NCBI GenBank assembly: GCA_029865285.1
Contig: JAOUHE010000058.1
Coordinates: 1 to 10,088, forward strand
Length of the DNA: 10,088 bases
Direction of reading: 5' to 3'
From: Chloroflexota bacterium
Lineage (GTDB): Bacteria; Chloroflexota; Limnocylindria; QHBO01
The notes beneath the pieces were generated by a model. The model worked only from the letters and a program-made list of their open reading frames with translations, was not told where the DNA came from and made no database searches. Shown here piece by piece: positions 1 through 5,438 of this stretch; the stretch's first letter is position 1; each line of letters starts with the position of its first letter. The position numbers were made by a program, and so were the translations under genes.

Positions 1-275
1 CGATCCTCGACCACGGAGTTCATCCGCCCACGATCTATTTCCCACTCATCGTGGAGGAGGCGCTGATGATCGAGCCGACCGAGACCGAGACACTCGAGAC
101 GCTCGACCGATTCGTCGAGATCATGCACCTGGTGGCCAGCCGGGCAGCCACCGATCCTGACGCGCTGCGTCGTGCCCCGGTGACGACCCCGGTCGGCCGC
201 CTCGACGAGGCGACGGCGGCCCGACGACCGGACCTGCGCTTCGTCGCGGACCCCGTTGCGGGGGAAGCGGGCTGA
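1..275 (+). CDS. gcvPB: Glycine dehydrogenase (decarboxylating) subunit 2, C-terminal end (partial)
   Basis: Only the last about 90 residues are present; the reading frame is open from base 3 to the TGA at 273-275 and the start lies outside the window. The segment HPPTIYFPLIVEEALMIEPT followed by a TETxETLDRF stretch is the highly conserved C-terminal signature of the glycine cleavage P-protein. The tail (TTPVGRLDEATAARRPDLRF) matches the end of the separate GcvPB subunit found in organisms with a split P-protein. With GcvPA, this PLP enzyme decarboxylates glycine and passes the aminomethyl group to the lipoyl H-protein in the cytoplasm. The PLP lysine region is upstream and cannot be checked. 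The gene is probably the last of a gcv operon, since a new regulatory unit starts right after it. Identification is secure at family level; the split form is inferred from the C-terminal tail. Confidence 0.9.
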   Translation, partial: ILDHGVHPPTIYFPLIVEEALMIEPTETETLETLDRFVEIMHLVASRAATDPDALRRAPVTTPVGRLDEATAARRPDLRFVADPVAGEAG

Positions 276-285
276 ACCCGCCCGC
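267..285 (+). terminator. Small GC hairpin over the gcvPB stop codon
   Basis: GCGGGC (267-272) and GCCCGC (280-285) are perfect complements around a 7-nt loop; an alternative 5-bp pairing GCGGG/CCCGC uses 267-271 and 277-281. The stem brackets the gcvPB TGA. There is no T-tract, so it is at best a weak or factor-dependent terminator. It also overlaps the upstream half of the putative promoter of the sigma gene, so it could equally be a chance GC repeat. Confidence 0.3.
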
Positions 286-302
286 AGCGCGGCGGGTAGT
301 AT
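273..302 (+). promoter_or_regulatory. Putative promoter of the ECF sigma operon (TGAAC-N16-GGGTAGTAT)
   Basis: TGAAC at 273-277 is followed after exactly 16 bases by GGGTAGTAT at 294-302. The same element with the same spacing lies at 2316-2345, upstream of the transporter leader. A GAAC-type -35 with about 16 bases to the -10 region fits ECF sigma promoters in general, and autoregulation of ECF sigma genes is common. TAGTAT (297-302) also fits a loose TANNNT -10 of the housekeeping type. If real, transcription would start near 308-311, downstream of the ATG at 301, which favours the GTG at 337 as the sigma start. The TGA of TGAAC is also the gcvPB stop codon. This is inferred from sequence only. 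Confidence 0.5.
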
Positions 303-336
303 GGATAGCGATCGGCGCATCGCAGACGGGGTGCCA

Positions 337-933
337 GTGAATACGACGCAGCCAGATGGCCTCGTCGAACGCATGCAATCGGGCGATTTCGACGCGTTCG
401 AGGAGTTCTTCAACGCCTTCAAGCGACCGGTCTACGCGACCGCCCTGGCGATCACGCGCGATCCGTTCCTGGCCGAGGAGGTCCTCCAGGATTGCTTTGT
501 CAAGGCCTACCGCGTCCGACATCGGCTCCGGCTCGACGTCTCGCCGCTGCCGTGGCTGCAGCGCGTCACCACCAACCTGTGCTACAGCCGGATCGCCCGG
601 CGACGGGCGATCTCGGAGCCGCTGACCGCGCTGATCACGAACCTCGTCGCCGACCTCTCGTCGCGCCCCGACCAGGTCGCCGAGTCGCGCGAGATCATCG
701 AGGTGCTGCAGCGTGGGATCGACGGGCTACCACCAAAGCAGCAGGCCGCGGTGATCCTGTACTACCTGCATGGCTATTCCCTGGCCGAGGCCGCCGAGAT
801 CGCCGGCTGTCGAGTCGGCACCATGAAGTCGCGCCTCCACTACGCATTGCGCGCGCTCCGTTCGCTGGTGCCGGCCGCACGGCGCGCGCCCGCGCATGGG
901 AGCACGAGATTGGCGAGCCATGAGCTGCCGTAG
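337..933 (+). CDS. ECF-type RNA polymerase sigma factor (sigma-70 family)
   Basis: The 198-residue protein has the two-domain layout of an extracytoplasmic-function sigma factor. Region 2 covers roughly residues 18-90, with AEEVLQDCFVKAYR at 46-59 and LPWLQRVTTNLCYSR at 71-85. Region 4 covers roughly 119-176, with LPPKQQAAVILYYLHGYS followed by a helix-turn-helix (LAEAAEIAGCRVGTMKSRLH). It directs core RNA polymerase to a small set of promoters. The frame is open back to a TTG at 256, with an ATG at 301 and GTGs at 331 and 337. I chose GTG 337 because a G-rich site (GACGGGG) precedes it and because the putative promoter overlaps the ATG at 301; the start remains uncertain. The 3' end overlaps the anti-sigma gene, so the two are probably translationally coupled. 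Family assignment is firm; the regulon is unknown, though a similar promoter precedes the peptide transporter downstream. Confidence 0.93.
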   Translation: MNTTQPDGLVERMQSGDFDAFEEFFNAFKRPVYATALAITRDPFLAEEVLQDCFVKAYRVRHRLRLDVSPLPWLQRVTTNLCYSRIARRRAISEPLTALITNLVADLSSRPDQVAESREIIEVLQRGIDGLPPKQQAAVILYYLHGYSLAEAAEIAGCRVGTMKSRLHYALRALRSLVPAARRAPAHGSTRLASHELP

Positions 934-1483
934 GGTCAGTCGCGAACTGCTCGAGCGCTTCCGCTTCGGGGAGGAGCTCGACTCGCGCTCCGATCCCCAT
1001 CTCGCCCACCTCCAGTCATGCACCGTCTGCCGTGAGGAGGTCGGACTCGACCACGCGCTGGTGGTGCAGCTGCGCCGCGCGCTGCAGGCACGTGTCGCCG
1101 GGCATGCGCCTTCGGATCGGAGTTGGGAGGCGGTTCGCCGGCGCGCCCTCGTCGCCGAGGCGGGCCCGGTCTGGGCGACCCGCGCCGTGCGCTGGGCCCG
1201 GCTGTTGCCTGCGGGTGCGGCGATGGTCGTCATGGCGTTCGCCGTGGCCACTGCTCGCGAGGCGGACCGCCCGGTCGCGCTGCAGCAGCGCACCTGGCCG
1301 GGCGTGCTCGAGCGCGCCAGCAACGATCCAGAACCGCAGGCCGCCACGTCGCAGGTGCCGTGGTGGATCCGCTGGAAGGCAGCACCGCCCATCTCGTTGC
1401 CGGCATCCGGGCCGATCGCATCCAGCGATCCGTCGGAGAAGCTCCCCGTCGCTCCTCAGCCGGTGTCGGGCCTGATCCGGTGA
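920..1483 (+). CDS. Anti-sigma factor with zinc-finger motif and one membrane segment
   Basis: The 187-residue protein carries an N-terminal H-x3-C-x2-C motif (His30, Cys34, Cys37, sequence HLQSCTVC), typical of zinc-binding anti-sigma domains. These domains bind and silence a cognate ECF sigma factor. A single hydrophobic segment follows at about residues 95-112 (LLPAGAAMVVMAFAVATA), so the N-terminal domain is probably cytoplasmic and the Pro-rich C-terminal part, about 75 residues, extracytoplasmic. The chosen ATG lies inside the last codons of the sigma gene (14-base overlap); an in-frame ATG at 896 would give eight extra residues but has no ribosome site. The C-terminal part resembles nothing I recognise and may receive the signal. 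The partner is almost certainly the preceding sigma factor. Release could be by proteolysis or by redox or metal changes at the Cys/His motif; the sequence does not decide. Confidence 0.85.
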   Translation: MSCRRVSRELLERFRFGEELDSRSDPHLAHLQSCTVCREEVGLDHALVVQLRRALQARVAGHAPSDRSWEAVRRRALVAEAGPVWATRAVRWARLLPAGAAMVVMAFAVATAREADRPVALQQRTWPGVLERASNDPEPQAATSQVPWWIRWKAAPPISLPASGPIASSDPSEKLPVAPQPVSGLIR

Positions 1484-2295
1484 CGGAGCGGCGGCTCGAC
1501 CGCCGCGGAGCGCCCCTCGTCGCGCTGGCGGTCATCCTCCTCGCGGCCTGCGCGACCGGTCCGGCAACGACCCCTCTTCCGTCGAGTCCGCAGCCGTCTG
1601 TCAGCGCCGGCCATGAGGAAGCGATCTCGCTCCGCTTTGAGATCCCCTCGGCGCCAGGGCCGGTCAAGCCGTTTCGCGGCGAGATGACCCAGCACGTCTT
1701 CCTTAACGGCGGACAGATCAGCATGTTTTTCGAGCTGCGCAACGTCGGCGAGGAGCCGATCACCTTCCTGAACACGCTCTATGACTACGAACCGCAGCAG
1801 CTCTACACGCCGGTCGTCCGCCTCGAATGGAACGAGGGCGGCGACGCCGTGTACACCCGCGCCGGTCGCTTCTTTCCCAGTCCTGCGGTCATCGCGCCGG
1901 GGGACTCCGCGGTCTACATCATGGGTGCGCAACAGATCGCCGGCTCGGGCACGCCGGGCAACCTGGTGACCCACATCAAGTACTGCCCGACGCGCGGCAT
2001 GGACGACGAGGCCGGCATCCCGGTCGAGGTCGCCGACGTGGCATGGCGCGACCTGGGTGACGGGATCGTGGAGGTCTCCGGCACACTCGTCGAGCAGGTC
2101 GGCTCGCTTCGCCGCCACGCGCCCTCGGTCGGAGTCGCCTTCTTCAGCGCCGACGGCTCATTCGTCGGGGCCGTCGTGGAGCCCGCTGATGGCGAGCCGC
2201 TGCTGCCGGGCGAACGGCGGGCGTTCACCATGCGCGGGGCCGGTGTGGCGATCGCCGCGATCGCCGATGCGCGCGCGTTCGCCGTGATTCCCTGA
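1480..2295 (+). CDS. Lipoprotein of unknown function, probably two beta-sandwich domains
   Basis: The gene starts at GTG 1480, overlapping the anti-sigma stop by four bases (GTGA), and encodes 271 residues. A short Arg-rich N-terminus and hydrophobic stretch (LVALAVILLAAC) end in a lipobox, LAAC, with the lipidated cysteine at residue 24; a Pro/Ser/Thr linker follows. Two domain-like parts can be seen. The first (about 40-165) contains FFELRNVGEEPITFLN and IAPGDSAVYI, a pattern common in immunoglobulin-like folds. The second (about 180-271) runs VEVSGTLVEQVG...GVAFFSADGSFVGAVV...LLPGERRAFTM, resembling FxLYD-type extracytoplasmic domains. The open frame extends back to 1123, but that part lies out of frame inside the anti-sigma gene and gives no signal peptide, so I rejected it. 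Its place in the sigma/anti-sigma unit suggests an envelope-side sensor, modulator or target of the system (inference). It could instead be an unrelated surface protein. Confidence 0.75.
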   Translation: MTERRLDRRGAPLVALAVILLAACATGPATTPLPSSPQPSVSAGHEEAISLRFEIPSAPGPVKPFRGEMTQHVFLNGGQISMFFELRNVGEEPITFLNTLYDYEPQQLYTPVVRLEWNEGGDAVYTRAGRFFPSPAVIAPGDSAVYIMGAQQIAGSGTPGNLVTHIKYCPTRGMDDEAGIPVEVADVAWRDLGDGIVEVSGTLVEQVGSLRRHAPSVGVAFFSADGSFVGAVVEPADGEPLLPGERRAFTMRGAGVAIAAIADARAFAVIP

Positions 2296-2315
2296 CCGAT
2301 CTCGGTTCGCCCGAA

Positions 2316-2345
2316 TGAACTCGCGCCGTGCGCGTCGGGTAGTGT
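2316..2345 (+). promoter_or_regulatory. Putative promoter of the peptide-transporter operon (TGAAC-N16-GGGTAGTGT)
   Basis: TGAAC at 2316-2320 and GGGTAGTGT at 2337-2345 are separated by 16 bases, exactly as in the element before the sigma gene. Aligned over 28 bases from TGAAC through GGGTAGT, the two sites agree at 22 positions. The spacer here holds a small perfect inverted repeat (CGCGC-CGT-GCGCG, 2322-2334). Transcription would start near 2352, giving a leader of about 320 bases before oppA. A weaker alternative -35, TTGACG at 2383-2388, has only a poor -10 (AATGAT, 2407-2412). Confidence 0.5.
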
Positions 2346-2485
2346 TAGGCGAACCGTCGCAGCGGGATTGGGTTAGCGGTTCTTGACGTGGCCTTGTGCC
2401 GCGGGCAATGATTGGCTGGCTCAGCCCCAGGCGGAACGCTCATTGGCGCCTGTGCGCCGGTGCGCCCGCGTGTGGCGGAAACGTA

Positions 2486-2509
2486 GTTGGCAGCCAACGC
2501 AGCGTTGGC
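2486..2509. repeat. 17-bp perfect palindrome with an overlapping competing hairpin
   Basis: GCCAACGC (2493-2500), one central A (2501) and GCGTTGGC (2502-2509) form a perfect dyad. Just upstream, GTTGG (2486-2490) can pair with CCAAC (2494-2498), which is part of the first arm, so the two foldings exclude each other. Such a dyad could be an operator for a dimeric repressor, or a two-state RNA switch in the leader. No regulator gene that would obviously bind it lies in the window. Confidence 0.45.
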
Positions 2510-2577
2510 CAAGGTAAGGAGGAGAGGAGGACGGAACCCGGTAGGTCGCGCGGAACGACACCTGTACCGGCTGCCGG

Positions 2578-2622
2578 ATGTCGGTCGCCATGGCAGGTCG
2601 TTCGAATCGATCAGCCGCGTAA
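2578..2622 (+). other. Possible 14-codon upstream ORF with its stop inside a hairpin loop
   Basis: ATG 2578 opens a short frame encoding MSVAMAGRSNRSAA and ends at TAA 2620-2622. The stop codon is exactly the three-base loop of a perfect hairpin, AGCCGCG (2613-2619) with CGCGGCT (2623-2629), about 45 bases before oppA. No good ribosome site precedes the ATG, and the peptide has no run of a regulatory amino acid. Real translation is doubtful; it is recorded because of its position in the leader. Confidence 0.15.
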
Positions 2623-2629
2623 CGCGGCT
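2613..2629 (+). repeat. Perfect 7-bp hairpin shortly before oppA
   Basis: AGCCGCG and CGCGGCT are perfect complements around a TAA loop. No T-run follows, so it is not a classical terminator. It lies about 35 bases upstream of the oppA ribosome site and directly after another small stem, GGTCG-TTCGAAT-CGATC (2596-2612). It may affect mRNA stability or translation of oppA. Confidence 0.35.
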
Positions 2630-2674
2630 CGCTCCACTCATGTCCAACACGCCAATAAGGCGAAAGGAAAAGGT

Positions 2675-4339
2675 ATGTGGTTTAAGAAGTCCATGGGTGC
2701 CCTGGTGGCCCTTGGTCTCGTGCTCGCGGCGTGCACGTCGCCCAGCTCGAGCACCGAGCCGTCGGGATCAACCCAGCCCTCGGCGTCCCAGGCGCCGCCG
2801 GCGGAGCAGGTTCTCCGCGTCGACATCGGCAATGAGCCGCCGTCGCTCGACCCAACGCAGGCGACCGACAGCGCCTCCATCCAGGTGCTGCGCTCGACAA
2901 CCTTCCCGCTGGCCTACTTCGACGAGGAACTCTCAGTCACACCCGGCATCGCCGATGACTGGGACGTCAGCGCTGACGGCACCGAGATCACCTTCCACCT
3001 CGGTGACTACAAGTACAGCAACGGCGAGGACATCGTCGCTGACGACTTCGTCTACAGCTGGCAGCGTCTGTCCGACCCGCGCGAGGCGGCCGGCTACAGT
3101 TACGTGATGGCAGATGTCGTTGGCTTCAACGAGATCTCGGCCATCGACACCGCGACCGCGACCGACGCAGAGATCGACGCGGCGCTGCAGACGCTCGGCG
3201 TCTCAGCTCCGGACCCGAAGACCTTCGTCGTGAAGTTGACCCACGCGGCGTCCTATTTCGTGTACATCGCCACCCTCTGGGTGACCGTGCCGCAGAAGGC
3301 CGGGATGACCTGGGGCGAGGCCGACGGCTACGTCAGCTCCGGCCCGATGGTCATGACCGAGTGGAACCACAACTCGAACATCGTCCTCGAGCCGAACACC
3401 AACTGGAACGGCGACGAGGTCAAGATCGCGCGGATCGAGTTCTCGATGATCGACGACCCGGCGGCGAGCCTGGCGGCCTACGAGGCTGACGAGCTCGACA
3501 TCGGCGGCGTTCCGACCCAGGAGATCCCGCGCATCCAGGATGACCCGGAGCTTTCGGCCCAGGTGCTCGAAGGCGCCGTCCTGTCGATCTACTACTTCGG
3601 CTTCGACATGAAGGATCCGAACGGTCCGTTTGCCAAGAGCAAGCTGCTCCGCCGAGCCTTCAGCGAGGCGATCGACAAGGAGACGATGATCGCGACCACG
3701 TTCAGTGGAATCGGCCTCGTCGCCAACAGCCTGGTTCCGCCGGGCATGCCCGGCTACCAGGCGGATGAGTTCATCCCGTACAACGTGGCCCAAGCTCAGG
3801 CTGACTTCGCGGCCGGCCTCGTCGAGGCTGGTCTCACCGAAGCGGATCTGAACCTGCAGGTCGGCTACAACAGCGGCTCGAACCATGAGGACAAGGTTGA
3901 CTTCCTCGTCGAGCAGTGGCGTACTGCCTTCGGCGTCGAGGTTGAGGCAGTCGGCCTCGAGTGGGGCGCATACCTGACCCGTCTGAACGAGGATCCGTTC
4001 GACATCTTCCGCCTCGGCTGGGGTGCGGACTACCCGCATCCGAACAACTTCCTGACGGACCTGATCTCCTGCGCAAGCGGCAACAACAACATGGCGTACT
4101 GCAACCCAGACGTTGATGCCCTCCTGTTGCAGGCTGCCGTGAAGAAGGACCTTGGCGAGCAGGTCGCCCTCTACAACCAGGCCCAGGAGCTGATGATGGC
4201 CGACGCGCCGTTGATTCCGCTCCGCTTCGGTCAGCGCTTCACGCTGATCAAGCCCTGGGTCCAGAACCTGGTCCCGACCAGTCAGGACAGCAGCACCGGC
4301 GAGCTGTTCTACTACAAGGTGACCATCGCCTCGCACTGA
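2675..4339 (+). CDS. oppA: Peptide ABC transporter substrate-binding lipoprotein, OppA-like (SBP_bac_5)
   Basis: The 554-residue protein has a signal peptide (MWFKKSMGALVALGLVLAAC) with lipobox LAAC and lipid-anchor Cys20. A Ser/Thr/Pro linker to about residue 45 follows, then a full-length cluster-C solute-binding domain. Family landmarks are VLRVDIGNEPPSLDP (46-60), ITFHLGDYKYSNGEDIVADD followed by FVYSWQRLSDP, LGVSAPDPKTFVVKL, and the late motif LGWGADYPHPNNFL. The SNGE...DFVYSWQRLSDP stretch is closer to OppA than to DppA or NikA, so oligopeptides are the likely ligands, but specificity cannot be read from sequence. The protein acts on the outer face of the membrane and delivers ligand to the permeases encoded next. 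I chose ATG 2675 because it gives the signal peptide and is preceded by AAAGGA six bases upstream; the frame is open back to 2396 but that extension is not protein-like. It is separated from the permease gene by strong stem-loops, as expected for a product needed in excess. Confidence 0.92.
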   Translation: MWFKKSMGALVALGLVLAACTSPSSSTEPSGSTQPSASQAPPAEQVLRVDIGNEPPSLDPTQATDSASIQVLRSTTFPLAYFDEELSVTPGIADDWDVSADGTEITFHLGDYKYSNGEDIVADDFVYSWQRLSDPREAAGYSYVMADVVGFNEISAIDTATATDAEIDAALQTLGVSAPDPKTFVVKLTHAASYFVYIATLWVTVPQKAGMTWGEADGYVSSGPMVMTEWNHNSNIVLEPNTNWNGDEVKIARIEFSMIDDPAASLAAYEADELDIGGVPTQEIPRIQDDPELSAQVLEGAVLSIYYFGFDMKDPNGPFAKSKLLRRAFSEAIDKETMIATTFSGIGLVANSLVPPGMPGYQADEFIPYNVAQAQADFAAGLVEAGLTEADLNLQVGYNSGSNHEDKVDFLVEQWRTAFGVEVEAVGLEWGAYLTRLNEDPFDIFRLGWGADYPHPNNFLTDLISCASGNNNMAYCNPDVDALLLQAAVKKDLGEQVALYNQAQELMMADAPLIPLRFGQRFTLIKPWVQNLVPTSQDSSTGELFYYKVTIASH

Positions 4340-4385
4340 CCATCGCCTGATCCTTCGCGACGTGCGAAGCTAGGGAGGTCAACTT

Positions 4386-4458
4386 GTCGGGTGGGCCGGT
4401 CCGCCGGCCCACCCGACGGCCGCGACCCCCGAGGGCAACCTCGGAGTTCGCGGCCGTC
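4386..4458 (+). repeat. Two adjacent strong stem-loops between oppA and oppB
   Basis: The first hairpin has perfect 14-bp arms, GTCGGGTGGGCCGG (4386-4399) and CCGGCCCACCCGAC (4404-4417), with loop TCCG. The second has an outer 11-bp stem, GACGGCCGCGA (4415-4425) with TCGCGGCCGTC (4448-4458), and an inner 6-bp stem, CCGAGG/CCTCGG (4429-4434/4439-4444), closed by a GCAA loop of the stable GNRA type. The two share GAC at 4415-4417. There is no T-tract. In binding-protein transport operons such intergenic hairpins commonly stop 3' decay or partly terminate transcription, raising binding protein over permease. That role is inferred here. Confidence 0.7.
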
Positions 4459-4493
4459 GGCAGACAGGCAACCCGCCGCTAGGAGATCGGCCC

Positions 4494-5420
4494 GTGCTCG
4501 GGTACATCATTCGACGAGTGCTGTGGATCATCCCGGTGCTCTTCGTCGTCTCGCTGATCACCTTCAGCCTGATGCACGCCGCGCCGGGCGGCCCGTGGGA
4601 TCGTGAGAAGAAGCTCTCGGCGAGCACGATCGCCCACCTCAACGAGAAGTACGGCCTCTCCGACCCGATCCATATCCAGTACCTGTCATGGGTCGGCAAC
4701 ATGGTGCGTGGCGACCTGGGCCCGTCCTACAAGTACATCGACCGATCGGTCAACGACATCGTGGCTGACGGCATCGGGACGACCGCCCACCTGGGGATCA
4801 TGGCGTTCCTGCTGTCGGTGATCCTCGGCATCCCCCTCGGCGTCATCGCCGCGTTACGCCATAACAAGATCCCCGACTACCTGGCCACGTTTGTCTCGGT
4901 GATCGGCATCGCCACGCCCAGTTTCGTGGCCGCCATCCTGCTGCTGGTCTTCTTCAGCGTGACGTTGCGCTGGTTCCCGACCCACGGCTGGGACGGCTGG
5001 GCCGAGCCGGACACCATGGTCCTGCCGACCATCGCCCTCTCGCTCTTCCCGATCGCCCAGATCGCCCGCTTCACCCGGGCCAGCATGCTCGAGGTGACTC
5101 GCAAGGACTATGTGCGCACCGCACAGAGCAAAGGACTGCGTGAGCGAAGCATCGTGGTGGTTCACATGATCCGCAACGCGCTCATCCCGGTCGTCACCAT
5201 CCTCGGGCCGCTCCTCGCCTTCCTGATCACCGGCTCGTTCATCATCGAGACGATCTTCAGCGTGCCGGGCATCGGTCGGTACTACGTGACCAGCATTGGT
5301 CAGCGCGACTACGGAGTGATCATGGCCATGACGATGCTGTACGCTGCGGCGATCGCCGTGCTGAACCTGGTGGTCGACGTGCTGTACGCCTACATCGACC
5401 CTCGCATCCGCTACAGCTAG
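4494..5420 (+). CDS. oppB: Peptide ABC transporter permease, OppB/DppB family
   Basis: The 308-residue integral membrane protein opens with the typical OppB/DppB N-terminus, a first membrane helix in MLGYIIRRVLWIIPVLFVVS, followed by the periplasmic stretch with APGGPWD. Hydrophobic segments consistent with six helices follow. The cytoplasmic EAA loop that docks on the ATPases is visible at about residues 198-225 (LEVTRKDYVRTAQSKGL, then a VHMIRNALIPVV stretch). The C-terminus (DVLYAYIDPRIRYS) is also standard. With OppC it forms the membrane channel. The GTG start has AGGAG (4481-4485) eight bases upstream, and the length is normal for the family. Opp and Dpp permeases cannot be separated reliably by eye; the name follows the OppA-like binding protein next to it. 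Confidence 0.93.
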   Translation: MLGYIIRRVLWIIPVLFVVSLITFSLMHAAPGGPWDREKKLSASTIAHLNEKYGLSDPIHIQYLSWVGNMVRGDLGPSYKYIDRSVNDIVADGIGTTAHLGIMAFLLSVILGIPLGVIAALRHNKIPDYLATFVSVIGIATPSFVAAILLLVFFSVTLRWFPTHGWDGWAEPDTMVLPTIALSLFPIAQIARFTRASMLEVTRKDYVRTAQSKGLRERSIVVVHMIRNALIPVVTILGPLLAFLITGSFIIETIFSVPGIGRYYVTSIGQRDYGVIMAMTMLYAAAIAVLNLVVDVLYAYIDPRIRYS

Positions 5421-5438
5421 GAGGCAGCACAGAGTCGC

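Larger units (their letters stand above)
2346..2674 (+). promoter_or_regulatory. Long structured 5' leader of the transporter operon, no gene recognised
   Basis: This stretch of about 330 bases is open in the frame of oppA back to 2396, but that translation is Arg/Gly/Pro-rich and does not look like a protein. It is rich in possible RNA structure. GAACCG (2351-2356) can pair with CGGTTC (2377-2382). GGCGC/GCGCC (2445-2449/2454-2458) form a small hairpin. A 17-base palindrome lies at 2493-2509. A purine-rich run that looks like a ribosome site (AAGGAGGAGAGGAGG, about 2516-2530) has no start codon at a useful distance. Two adjacent hairpins occupy 2596-2629. I do not recognise any known riboswitch class. 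It may be a regulatory leader, or may contain an unannotated small RNA. Confidence 0.4.

Noticed and set aside
256..336. Earlier starts for the sigma factor (TTG 256, ATG 301)
   Set aside because: TTG 256 lies inside gcvPB with no ribosome site. ATG 301 overlaps the putative -10 element, and the extra residues are not part of the sigma domain. Not excluded for ATG 301 if the promoter call is wrong.
1123..1479. Longer start for the lipoprotein at 1123
   Set aside because: That part overlaps the anti-sigma gene in another frame, is Arg/Gly-rich, and would bury the clear lipoprotein signal peptide that begins at GTG 1480.
2548..2622. Possible tRNA gene ending in the T-arm-like stem at 2596-2612
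   Set aside because: The acceptor 3' strand AGCCGCG has no matching 5' strand about 70 bases upstream (its exact complement lies downstream), and neither an anticodon arm nor a D-arm can be folded.
2396..2674. Longer start for the OppA-like protein at 2396
   Set aside because: The extra 93 residues are not protein-like and would place the signal peptide in the interior; ATG 2675 has a good ribosome site and gives a proper lipobox.
3203..4336. Long minus-strand frame opposite oppA
   Set aside because: It is a mirror of the oppA coding frame in GC-rich DNA; its translation is Asp/Val/Arg/Leu-rich with no recognisable domain.
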